Of a DNA stretch of 64,000 nucleotides, positions 50,627 through 60,790 are shown in pieces. How positions within the stretch are numbered: position 1 is the first letter of the stretch; each line of letters opens with the position of its first letter. Source of the stretch: an uncultured Flavobacteriaceae bacterium. Lineage in GTDB: Bacteria > Bacteroidota > Bacteroidia > Flavobacteriales > Flavobacteriaceae. The stretch is taken from contig CANKUU010000003.1 of assembly GCA_947486785.1 (NCBI GenBank), positions 1 through 64,000 of the forward strand. Direction: 5' to 3'. The translations under genes were made by a program, and so were the position numbers. The notes below the pieces were generated by a model. That model was not told the origin of the DNA and did no database searches. It saw only the letters and a list, made by a program, of their open reading frames with translations.

Positions 50627-52783
50627 TTACTCCCATTTAGTAATTACAAATTCACAGCGACGATTCCATTCATGATCTTCTTCTGAGCATGCAGTAGGCG
50701 TTGCACATTTTACTATTGGCTTAGTTTCCCCATAGCCTTTTGCTGTTATTCTTTTGGCATCGATACCATTACTTACTAAATATTTCTTTACAGCATTAGC
50801 CCGTTTTTGAGAAAGTTGACTATTATAATTTTTATTGCCACGAATATCAGTATGTGTGCCAATTTCGATATGAATTTTAGGGTGTGCTTTCATAATGTCG
50901 GCTAATTTATTTAATCGCGCTCTCGATTCTCTACGCAAATACCACATGCCATAATCAAAATGAATTTCTTCTGTTTTAATTATCGTTCGATCTTTATTTT
51001 TTACTATACTGGGTTCTGATTTAATAATTTTTTCTATTTCTTGCAATCTCTTTTTTGCAGCTTTTTCTTTCCTAATTTTTTCTTTCTGTTTAGCTTCTTC
51101 TTCTTTTTTAAGATTTGCTGCAATGGCTTTTTCGTTTTCTTTTCGTTTTCGCTCTTCTGCTAGTTTTATTTTTTTAAGCTCTTCTTGCTTCTTTTTTTCT
51201 AGTGCCAATTGATTTAACTTTTCTCGATCTACCTTTGAAAGTAAGCTTAGCGATCCATCTTGGACAGAATTACGTTCTTTATTGGTATGTAGGCTTGTAA
51301 AATTAGTCTCATGACTCGCTTTTTTAACTTCTATCTTATATGAAGCTGCGCAATTTAACATGAATTTAAAGCTAGCATTGGCATCTGTGGTAATAGTTTT
51401 AATACTATTGCCTTCGCTATCTAATAGACTCACAATAGCCCCTGGTAAGGCTTCACCTGTTTCTTTGTCTGTAATAAGACCTGCAACATATTGTTTGCAT
51501 GATTCTATTTTTAAAGGCTTAGTTGTGGTAAACGAATAAATGTCATCACTACCTTTACCTTCAGGTCGGTTCGATGAAAAATAACCGGTATTGCCATCAG
51601 TATTTAGAGTGTAGGCAAAATCATCAAAACCACCGTTAACTGGTTTGCCTATATTATCTGGTTTTTCAAAATTACCATCTATATATTTGGATACGAAAAC
51701 ATCTAAAAGGCCAAAACCTGGATGCCCATTCGAAGAAAAATATAGGTTATTGTTCGAGTCGATATATGGAAACTGTTCTTTTCGTTCTGTGTTGATTTTT
51801 GAGCCTAAATTTTTAGGTTCTCCAAAGGTGCCATCCTCTAAAATGGATACCGCATATAAATCATGAGAACCATATCCACCCGGCCGATCTGAGGAGAAAT
51901 ACAAGGTTTTACCATCAGCACTTAAACTAGGATGTTCTGTTGAAAAATCATCGCTGTTAAAGGGTAATTCTTCAATTTTACCCCATTCTTCATTTTCTAA
52001 GACTGCCTTATATATTTTTAAATGACTTACTTTTTTGTCATCGGTATGTTTTTTACCTTTTATAAAGTTATTTCTAGTGAAATAAAGGGTTTTCATGTCT
52101 TTTGAAATAGCAAAGGTAGCTTCGTGCATCTTTGTATTTATTTTTTTTGAAACCGCTGAGCTTAAACTATCACCCATCTCTAATTTTGCAATAGGATGTT
52201 GGTATAGGTTAAGATAGTCTTCATGGTTCCAGCGAAAGATCTTTTTAGATAAAGAACCTTTTTTATCTGCTGATGCATACATTAGATGATCGCCAACTTC
52301 TGCTGCGGCAAACTCAGAAAACGCAGTATTTAGCGCTAATGATTTTATTGTAAATCTTTCACCAATAGCATCCACATTTTCTAAGTAAATAAGCTCTTTT
52401 TTTAGTTTTTCAGCTTTGTCTGTAGCTCCTTTGCTCGTATAGTAGTCGATTAATGCTGTTGTAGAATCATCGTATTCTCCTATTGATTTTAAAGTTTGAC
52501 TGTATTTAAAGAAATAATTTTCTTCTAAATTTTCAGCGTATACAGAGGTGAGATAAGAGTACCATTTGGCCGCTTTAGGCAGTTGATAGGTGTTGTAGTA
52601 GCTATCAGCTAAATTTTGAACTACTTCTTTTGATCTGTTAGTCTTTGCTAATTCTTCGTATAAAGGAATAGCGTCATAATAGAACGTATTGTCAAAATAG
52701 TTATTGGCGCGTTTAAGATCTTGTGCATGCAAGATAAATGCACTATTACACATGATTGCGATAAAAAGATATATTTTTTTCAT
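50627..52783 (-). CDS. OmpA-family protein with TPR-like, WD40/PD40 and carboxypeptidase-regulatory domains (PorE-like T9SS component)
   Basis: HPSLSADGKTLYFSSDRPGGYGSHDLYAV repeats; GLITDKETGEALPGAIVSLLD; C-terminal IEIGTHTDIRGNKNYNSQLSQKRANAVKKYLVSNGI. Confidence 0.9.
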   Translation of the reverse strand: MKKIYLFIAIMCNSAFILHAQDLKRANNYFDNTFYYDAIPLYEELAKTNRSKEVVQNLADSYYNTYQLPKAAKWYSYLTSVYAENLEENYFFKYSQTLKSIGEYDDSTTALIDYYTSKGATDKAEKLKKELIYLENVDAIGERFTIKSLALNTAFSEFAAAEVGDHLMYASADKKGSLSKKIFRWNHEDYLNLYQHPIAKLEMGDSLSSAVSKKINTKMHEATFAISKDMKTLYFTRNNFIKGKKHTDDKKVSHLKIYKAVLENEEWGKIEELPFNSDDFSTEHPSLSADGKTLYFSSDRPGGYGSHDLYAVSILEDGTFGEPKNLGSKINTERKEQFPYIDSNNNLYFSSNGHPGFGLLDVFVSKYIDGNFEKPDNIGKPVNGGFDDFAYTLNTDGNTGYFSSNRPEGKGSDDIYSFTTTKPLKIESCKQYVAGLITDKETGEALPGAIVSLLDSEGNSIKTITTDANASFKFMLNCAASYKIEVKKASHETNFTSLHTNKERNSVQDGSLSLLSKVDREKLNQLALEKKKQEELKKIKLAEERKRKENEKAIAANLKKEEEAKQKEKIRKEKAAKKRLQEIEKIIKSEPSIVKNKDRTIIKTEEIHFDYGMWYLRRESRARLNKLADIMKAHPKIHIEIGTHTDIRGNKNYNSQLSQKRANAVKKYLVSNGIDAKRITAKGYGETKPIVKCATPTACSEEDHEWNRRCEFVITKWE

Positions 52784-52792
52784 AATGTTTGA

Positions 52793-53731
52793 CTAATAAA
52801 ATCTTGGAGATTTGTCATATCCTTTTCGAAGACCCAAAAGGTCGAGATCAAAAAGAATAAATAGTTCATGTGAGCCCGAGCTAAAAGAGCCTAGGTTTGA
52901 TAGGGTATAGTCATATGCATAACCAATTCTTACCGATGGCACTACAACAAGGTTAAACATAGCACTAACCGAATCTTCTAGGCGGTATGAGGCACCAAGC
53001 TCAAATTTATTATTTAAGAGTACGTTTAAAGAGGCGTCGAATACTAATGGTGCTCCTGCAACCACTTTTACAAGAGTAGAAGGCTTTAGTTTTATTTTAG
53101 AGTTTAATTCATAAACATAGCCAGTAGTTACAAAAAGATGTATGGCCTCGGAACCAAAACCACTAATACCGTCCACATTTTTAATATGTCTGGAGGTGAG
53201 TAGGTTTGGTGCTGATATACCTGCGTAAAAATTACTTCTTTTATAAAAAGCACCCGCCCCAATAATTGGAAAAGAATTGTTTGAGTTTTCTACAAATGCA
53301 GGATCATCTTGTATTTGCGGTAGTCTAAAGTCATTAAAGTTACTTTCAAAATTGGTAATACCAGCTTTTAGACCTAGTGATATATCGCTTTTTTCATCCA
53401 ATTTTAAGTTGTATGAAAAATCAAGTGCGAGGTTATTTTCTTTTAAGGCGCCATCGCCTATACGATCGCTAATTATTGAAATACCCATTTCAATTTTATC
53501 ATTTAAGACGGCATGTCCAAAAAAGGTTAAGGTGTTGGGTGCACCAACAGTATTTTGCCATTGCGACCTATATAGGGTGCCAAAGTTTACCAGTCCTTTT
53601 TCTCCTTTGGTATAGGCAGGGTTAACCACATTCATGTTAAACATGTATTGCGTATATTGAGCGTCTTGTTGCGCAAATGAATGCGCACAAAAGAAAGCTA
53701 TAAAAAGGATTGAAATTGTTATTTTTTTCAT
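52793..53731 (-). CDS. PorP/SprF family type IX secretion system membrane protein
   Basis: QQDAQYTQYMFNMNVVNPAYTKGEKGLVNFGTLYRSQWQNTVGAPNTLTFFGHAVL. Confidence 0.94.
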   Translation of the reverse strand: MKKITISILFIAFFCAHSFAQQDAQYTQYMFNMNVVNPAYTKGEKGLVNFGTLYRSQWQNTVGAPNTLTFFGHAVLNDKIEMGISIISDRIGDGALKENNLALDFSYNLKLDEKSDISLGLKAGITNFESNFNDFRLPQIQDDPAFVENSNNSFPIIGAGAFYKRSNFYAGISAPNLLTSRHIKNVDGISGFGSEAIHLFVTTGYVYELNSKIKLKPSTLVKVVAGAPLVFDASLNVLLNNKFELGASYRLEDSVSAMFNLVVVPSVRIGYAYDYTLSNLGSFSSGSHELFILFDLDLLGLRKGYDKSPRFY

Positions 53732-53760
53732 CTTAGGATGCTTGTTTTGTTTGAAAGTGA

Positions 53761-56649
53761 CTAACGGTTAAGGTATAATCGACCTTGTTCTGGTTTTCGG
53801 TCACCTTTATTAAATTCTATGATGTAGAAATAGACTCCGTTGGGTGCAACCGTGTTGTTCATTTGACCGTTCCATTCTGGTTTATTTCTATCTCCTTTAA
53901 AAATAGAACTACCGTAGCGATTTATAATTTCTAAGGTATATTCAGGATATATGGTTTCTATATTTGGTATAAAAAAAGTATCGTTTCTGCCATCTCCGTT
54001 TGGCGAAAATCCATCCGGAATAAAGAAATCATATTCTTCAGGGTCACAATTGCTTAAGACAACAGTAACGGCTCTTCGCTCAGGATTAATACAACCTGTG
54101 TTAGGATTAAAACTTTGCGCATAGTAGGTGATATCTTCAGCTAAAGGGGAATCATTTGAAAATTCATTCCCATTTTCGGGCGCGTCATACCATTTTACTT
54201 CATAATCAGTAGTACTTTCTAGTTGTTGAAGCTCACTTACTGTGGGGTTGTCTAAGCCACATAATTCAATATTGTAAAGCAATAGGGTGGCAGATTCTAG
54301 CTCATAAACTGTTGCTGCTATTTCAAGACGGTTTCTGCTAAAACATCCATTTGGTGTTTCTGATGCGGCATAGTAGCTTACTCCATTCGTAATAATGGTG
54401 TCGCTTTCAAGCCTGTTTCCGTCTGTAGCAGAATCAAACCAAGCAATCGTAGACCCTTCAGAAGCTGATACTTGTATTTGACTTAGAGTGACATTTTCTG
54501 AATCGCAGAAGCTAGGATTTACATCTTCTGATGTTGGCATTTCTGGGTTTATAATTGCAATAGTAATTTCGATACGTTCAGGACCTTCGCATTCATTTTC
54601 GGTGTCAGCATAGGCTGCAAAATAATTTTCACCATTTTGCAAAGTAGAAGTGATAGGTAAAGGTGTAGTACTCGTTTCGGTATCATAAAATATGATTTCA
54701 CCATTTGAGCTTATTTCGATATCATTTAGGGTAGGGCCTGTTGTAGCATATTCGTTAGCGCAAAAGCTTTGATTTTCTTTGCCTTCAGCTACTTCTGGCA
54801 CCCCATCAATAGCAAAATTTTCCGTCTCTTCAAATTCAAATATTTTTCTGCAAGGCGTTGTATCATCTTGAATGCTTTTAACATTTAAGGTGTAATTGCC
54901 TCGCTCTAAACTAGCAATATCTAGCTCATAGCTTTCTGTTCCGCCAGTACTGTTTATCGTGTTGTTAATTACAACTGTACCCGTAGTTTGTTGTGTAATA
55001 TCGTAGGTAATGTTATAGGAACCTGTGCTTAGTACAGGCGCATTTACAAGTATCTCAATTTCAGAAGCATTACATGAATTATTTATGATTAGGTCTATTG
55101 ATATATCTTCAGGAATGGGTGTAATGTTTACAGAACCAGTTATTTCACAATCAAAATTAAATCCACTATCCACTTCAAAATTTATAGTGTATTCCCCTGT
55201 TTCCGTAATTTGTTCGGCAGGTATTTCAAATGTTGCGTTGCCGTTGGTAAAAGAAAGATTTTGAAGCGTGAATGAATTGTTGGCTCCACTTGGCGCAATT
55301 AACGTGTATGTAGTATCATAAGTACCATTTGCTTTTTTAAGCATAGGATCATATATATTACTTAAGCTTACAGGTATATTTTCTTCCTCGCAACTCGGGG
55401 TAATTTCCGTCATTGGATTTGTAACTATAAATTGAATAGACTCTACATCAGTAGTTGTACAAACATCTGGGGCTATCGAGGTAATACTTAGGGTAATGAT
55501 TTCGTCAATAGGTATTTTACTTGCTTCAATTGAAAATGAGCCTGTTTCATCATTTTTAAGGGTCAAAGGTGCCGTGCCAGGAGTATCTCCGCTTTCAGTT
55601 GAAATGTTATATGATAAAGAATAGGTGCCACTTTCTAGATAGTCCATATTGTAATCAGATATTTCTATCTCATATGATGTAAGATCTTCACAAAAGTTAG
55701 TAGCCGTCATAGTTGCCTGAAGTGCTTGTTGTATAGTGAGCTCTACTTTTGTTTCGCTTTTTGAGCATACTGCGTGAGAAGGAAATACAGTATATGTAAA
55801 CTCAAATACGCCATACTTTTGGGCTTCTACAATTTCTTCAATATTTATTATGTGATCGGAAAGATCATCTAATTGATTAGTTTCAGAACCTTCAGACCAG
55901 GTTCCATTTACATCTTCATCGGTTAATAAATCATCTAAATCGAAATCGGTATAATCAGATAGGTCATCAATATTGCATAAAACTAGATTAGTTCCCTCTC
56001 CAGATTTTGCTGGTTGTTGAACTTCTAAACGTAGGGTAACTTGTCTACCTGAACAGGTAGCTACTTCGGGTGTTGAATATGTAAATTGGTAGATGCCCGG
56101 ACCTGCAGCTTTCGCGTTAAAGATATTTTCATTTAAATGCGTAGTTGCAGATGGGGTAGCCGCCTCCCAAACACCATTAAAATCTTGAAATTTACCTTCT
56201 GTTTCGTTGCCAATATAACTATGCAAATTTACCATCTCATCATCGCCACAGGCATCAGCACTACCATCTATATTATTTTCACCAGGGTAGCCTCCAAGAT
56301 TAATAGTTACAATTGCTGTTTCATCTTCTAATTCTCCACAGTTATTCTTATAGGTAAATTCATGTATTCCTGAATTTTTAATTTTCCATAGGTTTACGAT
56401 ACCTGTTGCTCTATCTAAGGCGAAAAAATTTGCAGGGTCATTCGTCGACCATGTGCCCCCTTGTTGTGGGTTACCTGTTAATACTGGGAAAAGATTAAAA
56501 GTTTTATTTGCTTCATCTGCGTCTTTTTCACATACCGTAATTGTGCCATTCGAGCCTGCACATTGTGCTATGGTATTATTAGAAAATAGGCAAATGAAAA
56601 AAGCTAAAGCACCTTTGAAGGCGGTTGTGACGATTTTATATTTTGTCAT
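53761..56649 (-). CDS. SprB-like adhesin with gliding-motility-associated C-terminal domain (T9SS type B sorting signal)
   Basis: C-terminal FFIPDGFSPNGDGRNDTFFIPNIETIYPEYTLEIINRYGSSIFKGDRNKPEWNGQMN...GVYFYIIEF. Confidence 0.94.
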   Translation of the reverse strand: MTKYKIVTTAFKGALAFFICLFSNNTIAQCAGSNGTITVCEKDADEANKTFNLFPVLTGNPQQGGTWSTNDPANFFALDRATGIVNLWKIKNSGIHEFTYKNNCGELEDETAIVTINLGGYPGENNIDGSADACGDDEMVNLHSYIGNETEGKFQDFNGVWEAATPSATTHLNENIFNAKAAGPGIYQFTYSTPEVATCSGRQVTLRLEVQQPAKSGEGTNLVLCNIDDLSDYTDFDLDDLLTDEDVNGTWSEGSETNQLDDLSDHIINIEEIVEAQKYGVFEFTYTVFPSHAVCSKSETKVELTIQQALQATMTATNFCEDLTSYEIEISDYNMDYLESGTYSLSYNISTESGDTPGTAPLTLKNDETGSFSIEASKIPIDEIITLSITSIAPDVCTTTDVESIQFIVTNPMTEITPSCEEENIPVSLSNIYDPMLKKANGTYDTTYTLIAPSGANNSFTLQNLSFTNGNATFEIPAEQITETGEYTINFEVDSGFNFDCEITGSVNITPIPEDISIDLIINNSCNASEIEILVNAPVLSTGSYNITYDITQQTTGTVVINNTINSTGGTESYELDIASLERGNYTLNVKSIQDDTTPCRKIFEFEETENFAIDGVPEVAEGKENQSFCANEYATTGPTLNDIEISSNGEIIFYDTETSTTPLPITSTLQNGENYFAAYADTENECEGPERIEITIAIINPEMPTSEDVNPSFCDSENVTLSQIQVSASEGSTIAWFDSATDGNRLESDTIITNGVSYYAASETPNGCFSRNRLEIAATVYELESATLLLYNIELCGLDNPTVSELQQLESTTDYEVKWYDAPENGNEFSNDSPLAEDITYYAQSFNPNTGCINPERRAVTVVLSNCDPEEYDFFIPDGFSPNGDGRNDTFFIPNIETIYPEYTLEIINRYGSSIFKGDRNKPEWNGQMNNTVAPNGVYFYIIEFNKGDRKPEQGRLYLNR

Positions 56650-56926
56650 GATTGTAGGTTTAGGAATACCTAGGCATCCTATAGATTTTGTAAAAGTAAG
56701 ATTAGAGCTACATTAGGGGTAATAATTGTTGTAAACACAAGTCATTTGTGTATGAGCTTTCCATAAAACGTGGTGTGCGCTTATAGAAAAAGTGTATTTC
56801 ATCTATGAATCCATGATTTTTGTCGGGTTTGGAGGGTAGCCTTTTTCTGTTTTTACGTCCAATTTTAGTAATATAGCTTCTGTTTAAATTCGACTAGAAT
56901 TTTGGTTTTGTATACCGTCTGTTGCC

Positions 56927-56955
56927 TTGGGTATGTAAATCAATTCCTATCTTTG
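56927..56955 (+). promoter_or_regulatory. Candidate Bacteroidota promoter for mpl (TTG-N18-TATCTTTG)
   Basis: TTG 56927-56929, 18-nt spacer, TATCTTTG 56948-56955, 10 nt upstream of the ATG at 56966. Confidence 0.5.
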
Positions 56956-56965
56956 AAGTCTTAAA

Positions 56966-58333
56966 ATGATTTTAATGAATATTCACTTTATAGCTATTGG
57001 CGGAAGCGCCATGCATAATTTAGCCTTAGCACTATATCACAAAAATTATACTGTAACAGGTAGTGATGATGTTATTTTTGAACCCTCTAAAAGTAGATTA
57101 GCAGAAAAAGGACTGCTACCCGAATCTTTCGGTTGGTTTCCTGCTAAAATACATTCAAAGCTAGACGCTGTTATCATCGGAATGCATGCGAAACCTGATA
57201 ATCCTGAATTATTAAAAGCGCAAGAATTAGGACTTAAATTATTTTCATACCCTGAGTTTCTTTATGAACAATCAAAACACAAGACCAGAGTTGTCATAGG
57301 TGGTAGCCATGGTAAGACTACCATAACATCTATGATTCTTCATGTGTTTAACTATCATAACAGGGCTGTAGATTATATGGTTGGTGCTCAATTAGATGGT
57401 TTTGACCGCATGGTGCATTTAACCGAAGATTCCGATTTTATTGTATTAGAAGGAGATGAGTATTTGTCTTCGCCTATAGATAGAAGACCCAAATTTCATT
57501 TGTACCAACCCAATATAGCTTTGTTAAGCGGTATAGCTTGGGATCATATAAACGTGTTTCCTACTTTTGAAAACTATGTAGAACAATTTAGAATTTTTGT
57601 AGATAGTATTGTTAAAGGCGGAAGTATTACCTACAACATAGAAGATTCTGAGGTAAAAAAAGTGGTAGAAGCATCTGAGAATACGATTCGTAAATTTCCA
57701 TATCAAACTCCTGATTACACCGTTAAAGACGGACAAACCTTTTTAATAACTCCGGAAGGAGCTATGCCAATTGAAGTTTTTGGAAAACATAACCTTAGTA
57801 ATCTTGCTGGTGCCAAGTGGATTTGTCAAAATATGGGTGTTGATGAGGATGACTTTTATGAAGCAATTGCTACATTTAAAGGAGCATCAAAGCGCCTAGA
57901 GAAAATTGCAGAAGCTTCTACAAGTGTCGCATTTAAAGATTTTGCCCATTCGCCAAGTAAAGTTGCAGCTACAACAACAGCGGTAAAAGATCAGTACCCT
58001 AACAGAAAACTAATTGCTTGTTTAGAGTTGCATACTTACAGTAGCTTTAATCCAGAATTTTTAAAGGAGTATAAAGGGGCATTAAATGCAGCTGATGTGC
58101 CTGTGGTCTTTTATTTGCCAGAGTCGGTTGCGATTAAAAAATTAGCAGCGGTTAGCCCTGAGCAAATTTCTGAAGCTTTTGAGCGAGATGATTTACAAAT
58201 TCATACCAATGCGTCAGAATTTAAAAACTATATTTTTGAACAAGATTATAGTAATTCAGTATTGTTACTTATGAGCTCGGGCAATTACGGCGGATTAGAT
58301 TTGCAAGAAGTAAAAAGTTTAATTAACAAGTAA
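56966..58333 (+). CDS. mpl: UDP-N-acetylmuramate:L-alanyl-gamma-D-glutamyl-meso-diaminopimelate ligase-type Mur ligase
   Basis: IHFIAIGGSAMHNLALALYHKNYTVTGSDD; VIGGSHGKTTITSMILHV; FKDFAHSPSKVAAT. Confidence 0.92.
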   Translation: MILMNIHFIAIGGSAMHNLALALYHKNYTVTGSDDVIFEPSKSRLAEKGLLPESFGWFPAKIHSKLDAVIIGMHAKPDNPELLKAQELGLKLFSYPEFLYEQSKHKTRVVIGGSHGKTTITSMILHVFNYHNRAVDYMVGAQLDGFDRMVHLTEDSDFIVLEGDEYLSSPIDRRPKFHLYQPNIALLSGIAWDHINVFPTFENYVEQFRIFVDSIVKGGSITYNIEDSEVKKVVEASENTIRKFPYQTPDYTVKDGQTFLITPEGAMPIEVFGKHNLSNLAGAKWICQNMGVDEDDFYEAIATFKGASKRLEKIAEASTSVAFKDFAHSPSKVAATTTAVKDQYPNRKLIACLELHTYSSFNPEFLKEYKGALNAADVPVVFYLPESVAIKKLAAVSPEQISEAFERDDLQIHTNASEFKNYIFEQDYSNSVLLLMSSGNYGGLDLQEVKSLINK

Positions 58334-58742
58334 TCAATGCCTATATTACTTGGTGGCAAGTAATTCTAAAGCGCGTAGTTACTTTATTAAAGTGTGAGTA
58401 GCGTTTTTTCTTGTAAATAGATAAGTTTAGGTTTAATAAGTCCTATAAGCTGGGTATTTTTTAAGCTTATGTCGATTTTTAGTTTTATTTTTTTCCTTTT
58501 TGTCTTTAAGGTCATAAACCCCAAAATCTATAAATAACTAGCTTTTTTGTTTTTAGTAATACTAGTATCCAGTTTTTTCTTTGTTTTTTTTAGCCTAAAC
58601 CACTATTTTTTATTCTCTTAACTATTCCGCTGCCCTTAAAAGCTTAAATTTTAAAAAGTGATTACGTATATTGTTGTAAATATTACTCAGGGTTTAGATA
58701 AGAAAATGAAGTATGCAGTAGTGTTTAATTTTATCTTTTATT

Positions 58743-59441
58743 ATGCCAGAAAGCCAAGAATCATTATCCATTAAGAATTGGGCAGACGATGATAAGCCAC
58801 GAGAAAAATTGATTAAAAAGGGCAAGTCAATTCTTTCAGATGCAGAGCTTATAGCGATTTTGATAGGTTCAGGCAGTAGAAATGAGAGTGCAGTTCAGCT
58901 TTCACAGCGTATTTTAGCAGCGGCGCATCATAATTTAAACGAATTGGGTACACTAAGCTTAAAACAATTAATGCAGTTTAAAGGTATAGGTGAGGCAAAA
59001 GCTGTAACTATTGCCGCTGCTCTTGAAATAGGTAGAAGAAGAAGAAGCGAGGAGGCTCAAAAAATTTTAAAAATTAGTAGTAGTAAAAATGTTTTTGATT
59101 TGCTTCAGCCTATTATTGGAGAACTGCAGCATGAGGAGTTTTGGATTGTGTTTTTAAACAATTCTAATACCATTTTACAAAAAGAACAACTAAGTAAAGG
59201 CGGCATAACAGGTACCTTAGTAGATGTTAGGTTAGTTATGAAGCAAGCATTAGAGCTTGGTGCTGTTGGATTAATTTTAGCACATAATCATCCTTCTGGC
59301 ACTTTAAAGCCCAGTGCAGCAGATATTTCAATTACAAAAAAGCTAAAACAAGCTGCAGAGCTGTTAGATATAAAAGTTTTAGATCATTTAATAGTAACAC
59401 AAAAGGATTATTATAGCTTTGCGGATAAGGGAATTTTGTAA
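58743..59441 (+). CDS. radC: RadC family DNA repair protein (JAB/MPN domain)
   Basis: KPREKLIKKGKSILSDAELIAILIGSG; LGAVGLILAHNHPSGTLKPSAADISITKKLK. Confidence 0.96.
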   Translation: MPESQESLSIKNWADDDKPREKLIKKGKSILSDAELIAILIGSGSRNESAVQLSQRILAAAHHNLNELGTLSLKQLMQFKGIGEAKAVTIAAALEIGRRRRSEEAQKILKISSSKNVFDLLQPIIGELQHEEFWIVFLNNSNTILQKEQLSKGGITGTLVDVRLVMKQALELGAVGLILAHNHPSGTLKPSAADISITKKLKQAAELLDIKVLDHLIVTQKDYYSFADKGIL

Positions 59442-59494
59442 ATAAACTAAACCTATTCAATTAATAGTCTTTTAAAAGCTGATAAATAGTAATT

Positions 59495-60790
59495 ATGTTA
59501 CTTATCTACACCCATAAAATTACACCGCGATTCAGTTACATAATGAAACAGGTTTTTACCAGAATTTTGGGTATTGAAACCACATCTACCACAAAAGTTG
59601 AAGATTTTATAAAGCATTCAGGCCCAAAAATTACATATACAAAGCAAGCATTACAAAATGAATTTTTTATAAGAAGTTCTAACATGTTGTTTGAACAAGG
59701 CATAAGTAATATTGATGTAAGTTTAGGTAATTGGGAGGATTTACCCTGTTTTTTTTCATCAGGCGAACGTAGCAGCATACCGTTCGATATTTTTGCTGCC
59801 AGTTTTTATTTATTAAGTCGCTATGAAGAGTATTTGCCACATGTTAAAGATGTTCATGGGCGATTTCCGCCCAAAGATAGTATTGCTTATCAGCATGGTT
59901 TTTTAAGACAGCCGATCGTAGATCAATGGGCATTTAAACTTTTAGAAAAGTTGCAAGAACGATTTCCCGAACTTGAACGAAGGCATAAACCTTACAATTT
60001 TACCACAATAATTGATGTATCTACTTCGCATTGTTTTGCAAATAGAGATTTGGTCAGAAGTTTCGCCGGCTTACTACTCGATTTAGGTTCGCTCAAATTT
60101 AAACGTGTTTCTAGGCGAGTTAAGGTATGGTTTAATCTAGAAAAAGATCCTTATGATAATTTCGAGTATTTGATTGAGTTGATTAAGAAATTGAAGGTGC
60201 GCAGTATGTTTTTTTTTCAATTTGCTTCGTATTCTACTTATGATAAAAATGTATCACCAAATAACAATAGGTTTAAGTTTTTAATTAAATCTATTGCAGA
60301 TTATAGTACCGTTTCGTTAGCCGCGTCTTATAGTTCGTTTAATGATTTAGCACTTCTAAAAAAGGAAAAAAAGAGATTAGAATTGGTAGTAAATAGGGCG
60401 GTTAATTTTTCTAGAATGCGCTATAATAGGGTAGATGTGCCCGAAACCTATCGTAATTTGGTAGAAAGTGAGTTTACAGATGATTACACGATGGGGTATA
60501 CGCATGAAATTGGATTTAGAGCAGGTACTTGTATTCCTTTTTATTTTTATGATATCAATTTAGAAGTACAGCAACCAATTCGGGTACATTCATTTGCGGT
60601 ACACGATTACGCATTGCGTAACTTAACCAGTAAAGATGAAATTTTAGATAAGGTAAACGCGCTGTATAAAGCCGTTAAAAGTGTTTCTGGTGATTTTAAT
60701 ATCATATTTTCGAATGAATTATTAGGGGGTGAAAACCATGAGAATTGGATAAAATTATATGAAACAATGCTAAAAAAATATAATGATTAA
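59495..60790 (+). CDS. Polysaccharide deacetylase-like family protein (DUF7033-type N-terminus)
   Basis: FDIFAASFYLLSRYEEYLP N-terminal region; TDDYTMGYTHEIGFRAGTCIPFYFYDI. Real start may be MKQVFTRILG at 59543. Confidence 0.8.
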   Translation: MLLIYTHKITPRFSYIMKQVFTRILGIETTSTTKVEDFIKHSGPKITYTKQALQNEFFIRSSNMLFEQGISNIDVSLGNWEDLPCFFSSGERSSIPFDIFAASFYLLSRYEEYLPHVKDVHGRFPPKDSIAYQHGFLRQPIVDQWAFKLLEKLQERFPELERRHKPYNFTTIIDVSTSHCFANRDLVRSFAGLLLDLGSLKFKRVSRRVKVWFNLEKDPYDNFEYLIELIKKLKVRSMFFFQFASYSTYDKNVSPNNNRFKFLIKSIADYSTVSLAASYSSFNDLALLKKEKKRLELVVNRAVNFSRMRYNRVDVPETYRNLVESEFTDDYTMGYTHEIGFRAGTCIPFYFYDINLEVQQPIRVHSFAVHDYALRNLTSKDEILDKVNALYKAVKSVSGDFNIIFSNELLGGENHENWIKLYETMLKKYND

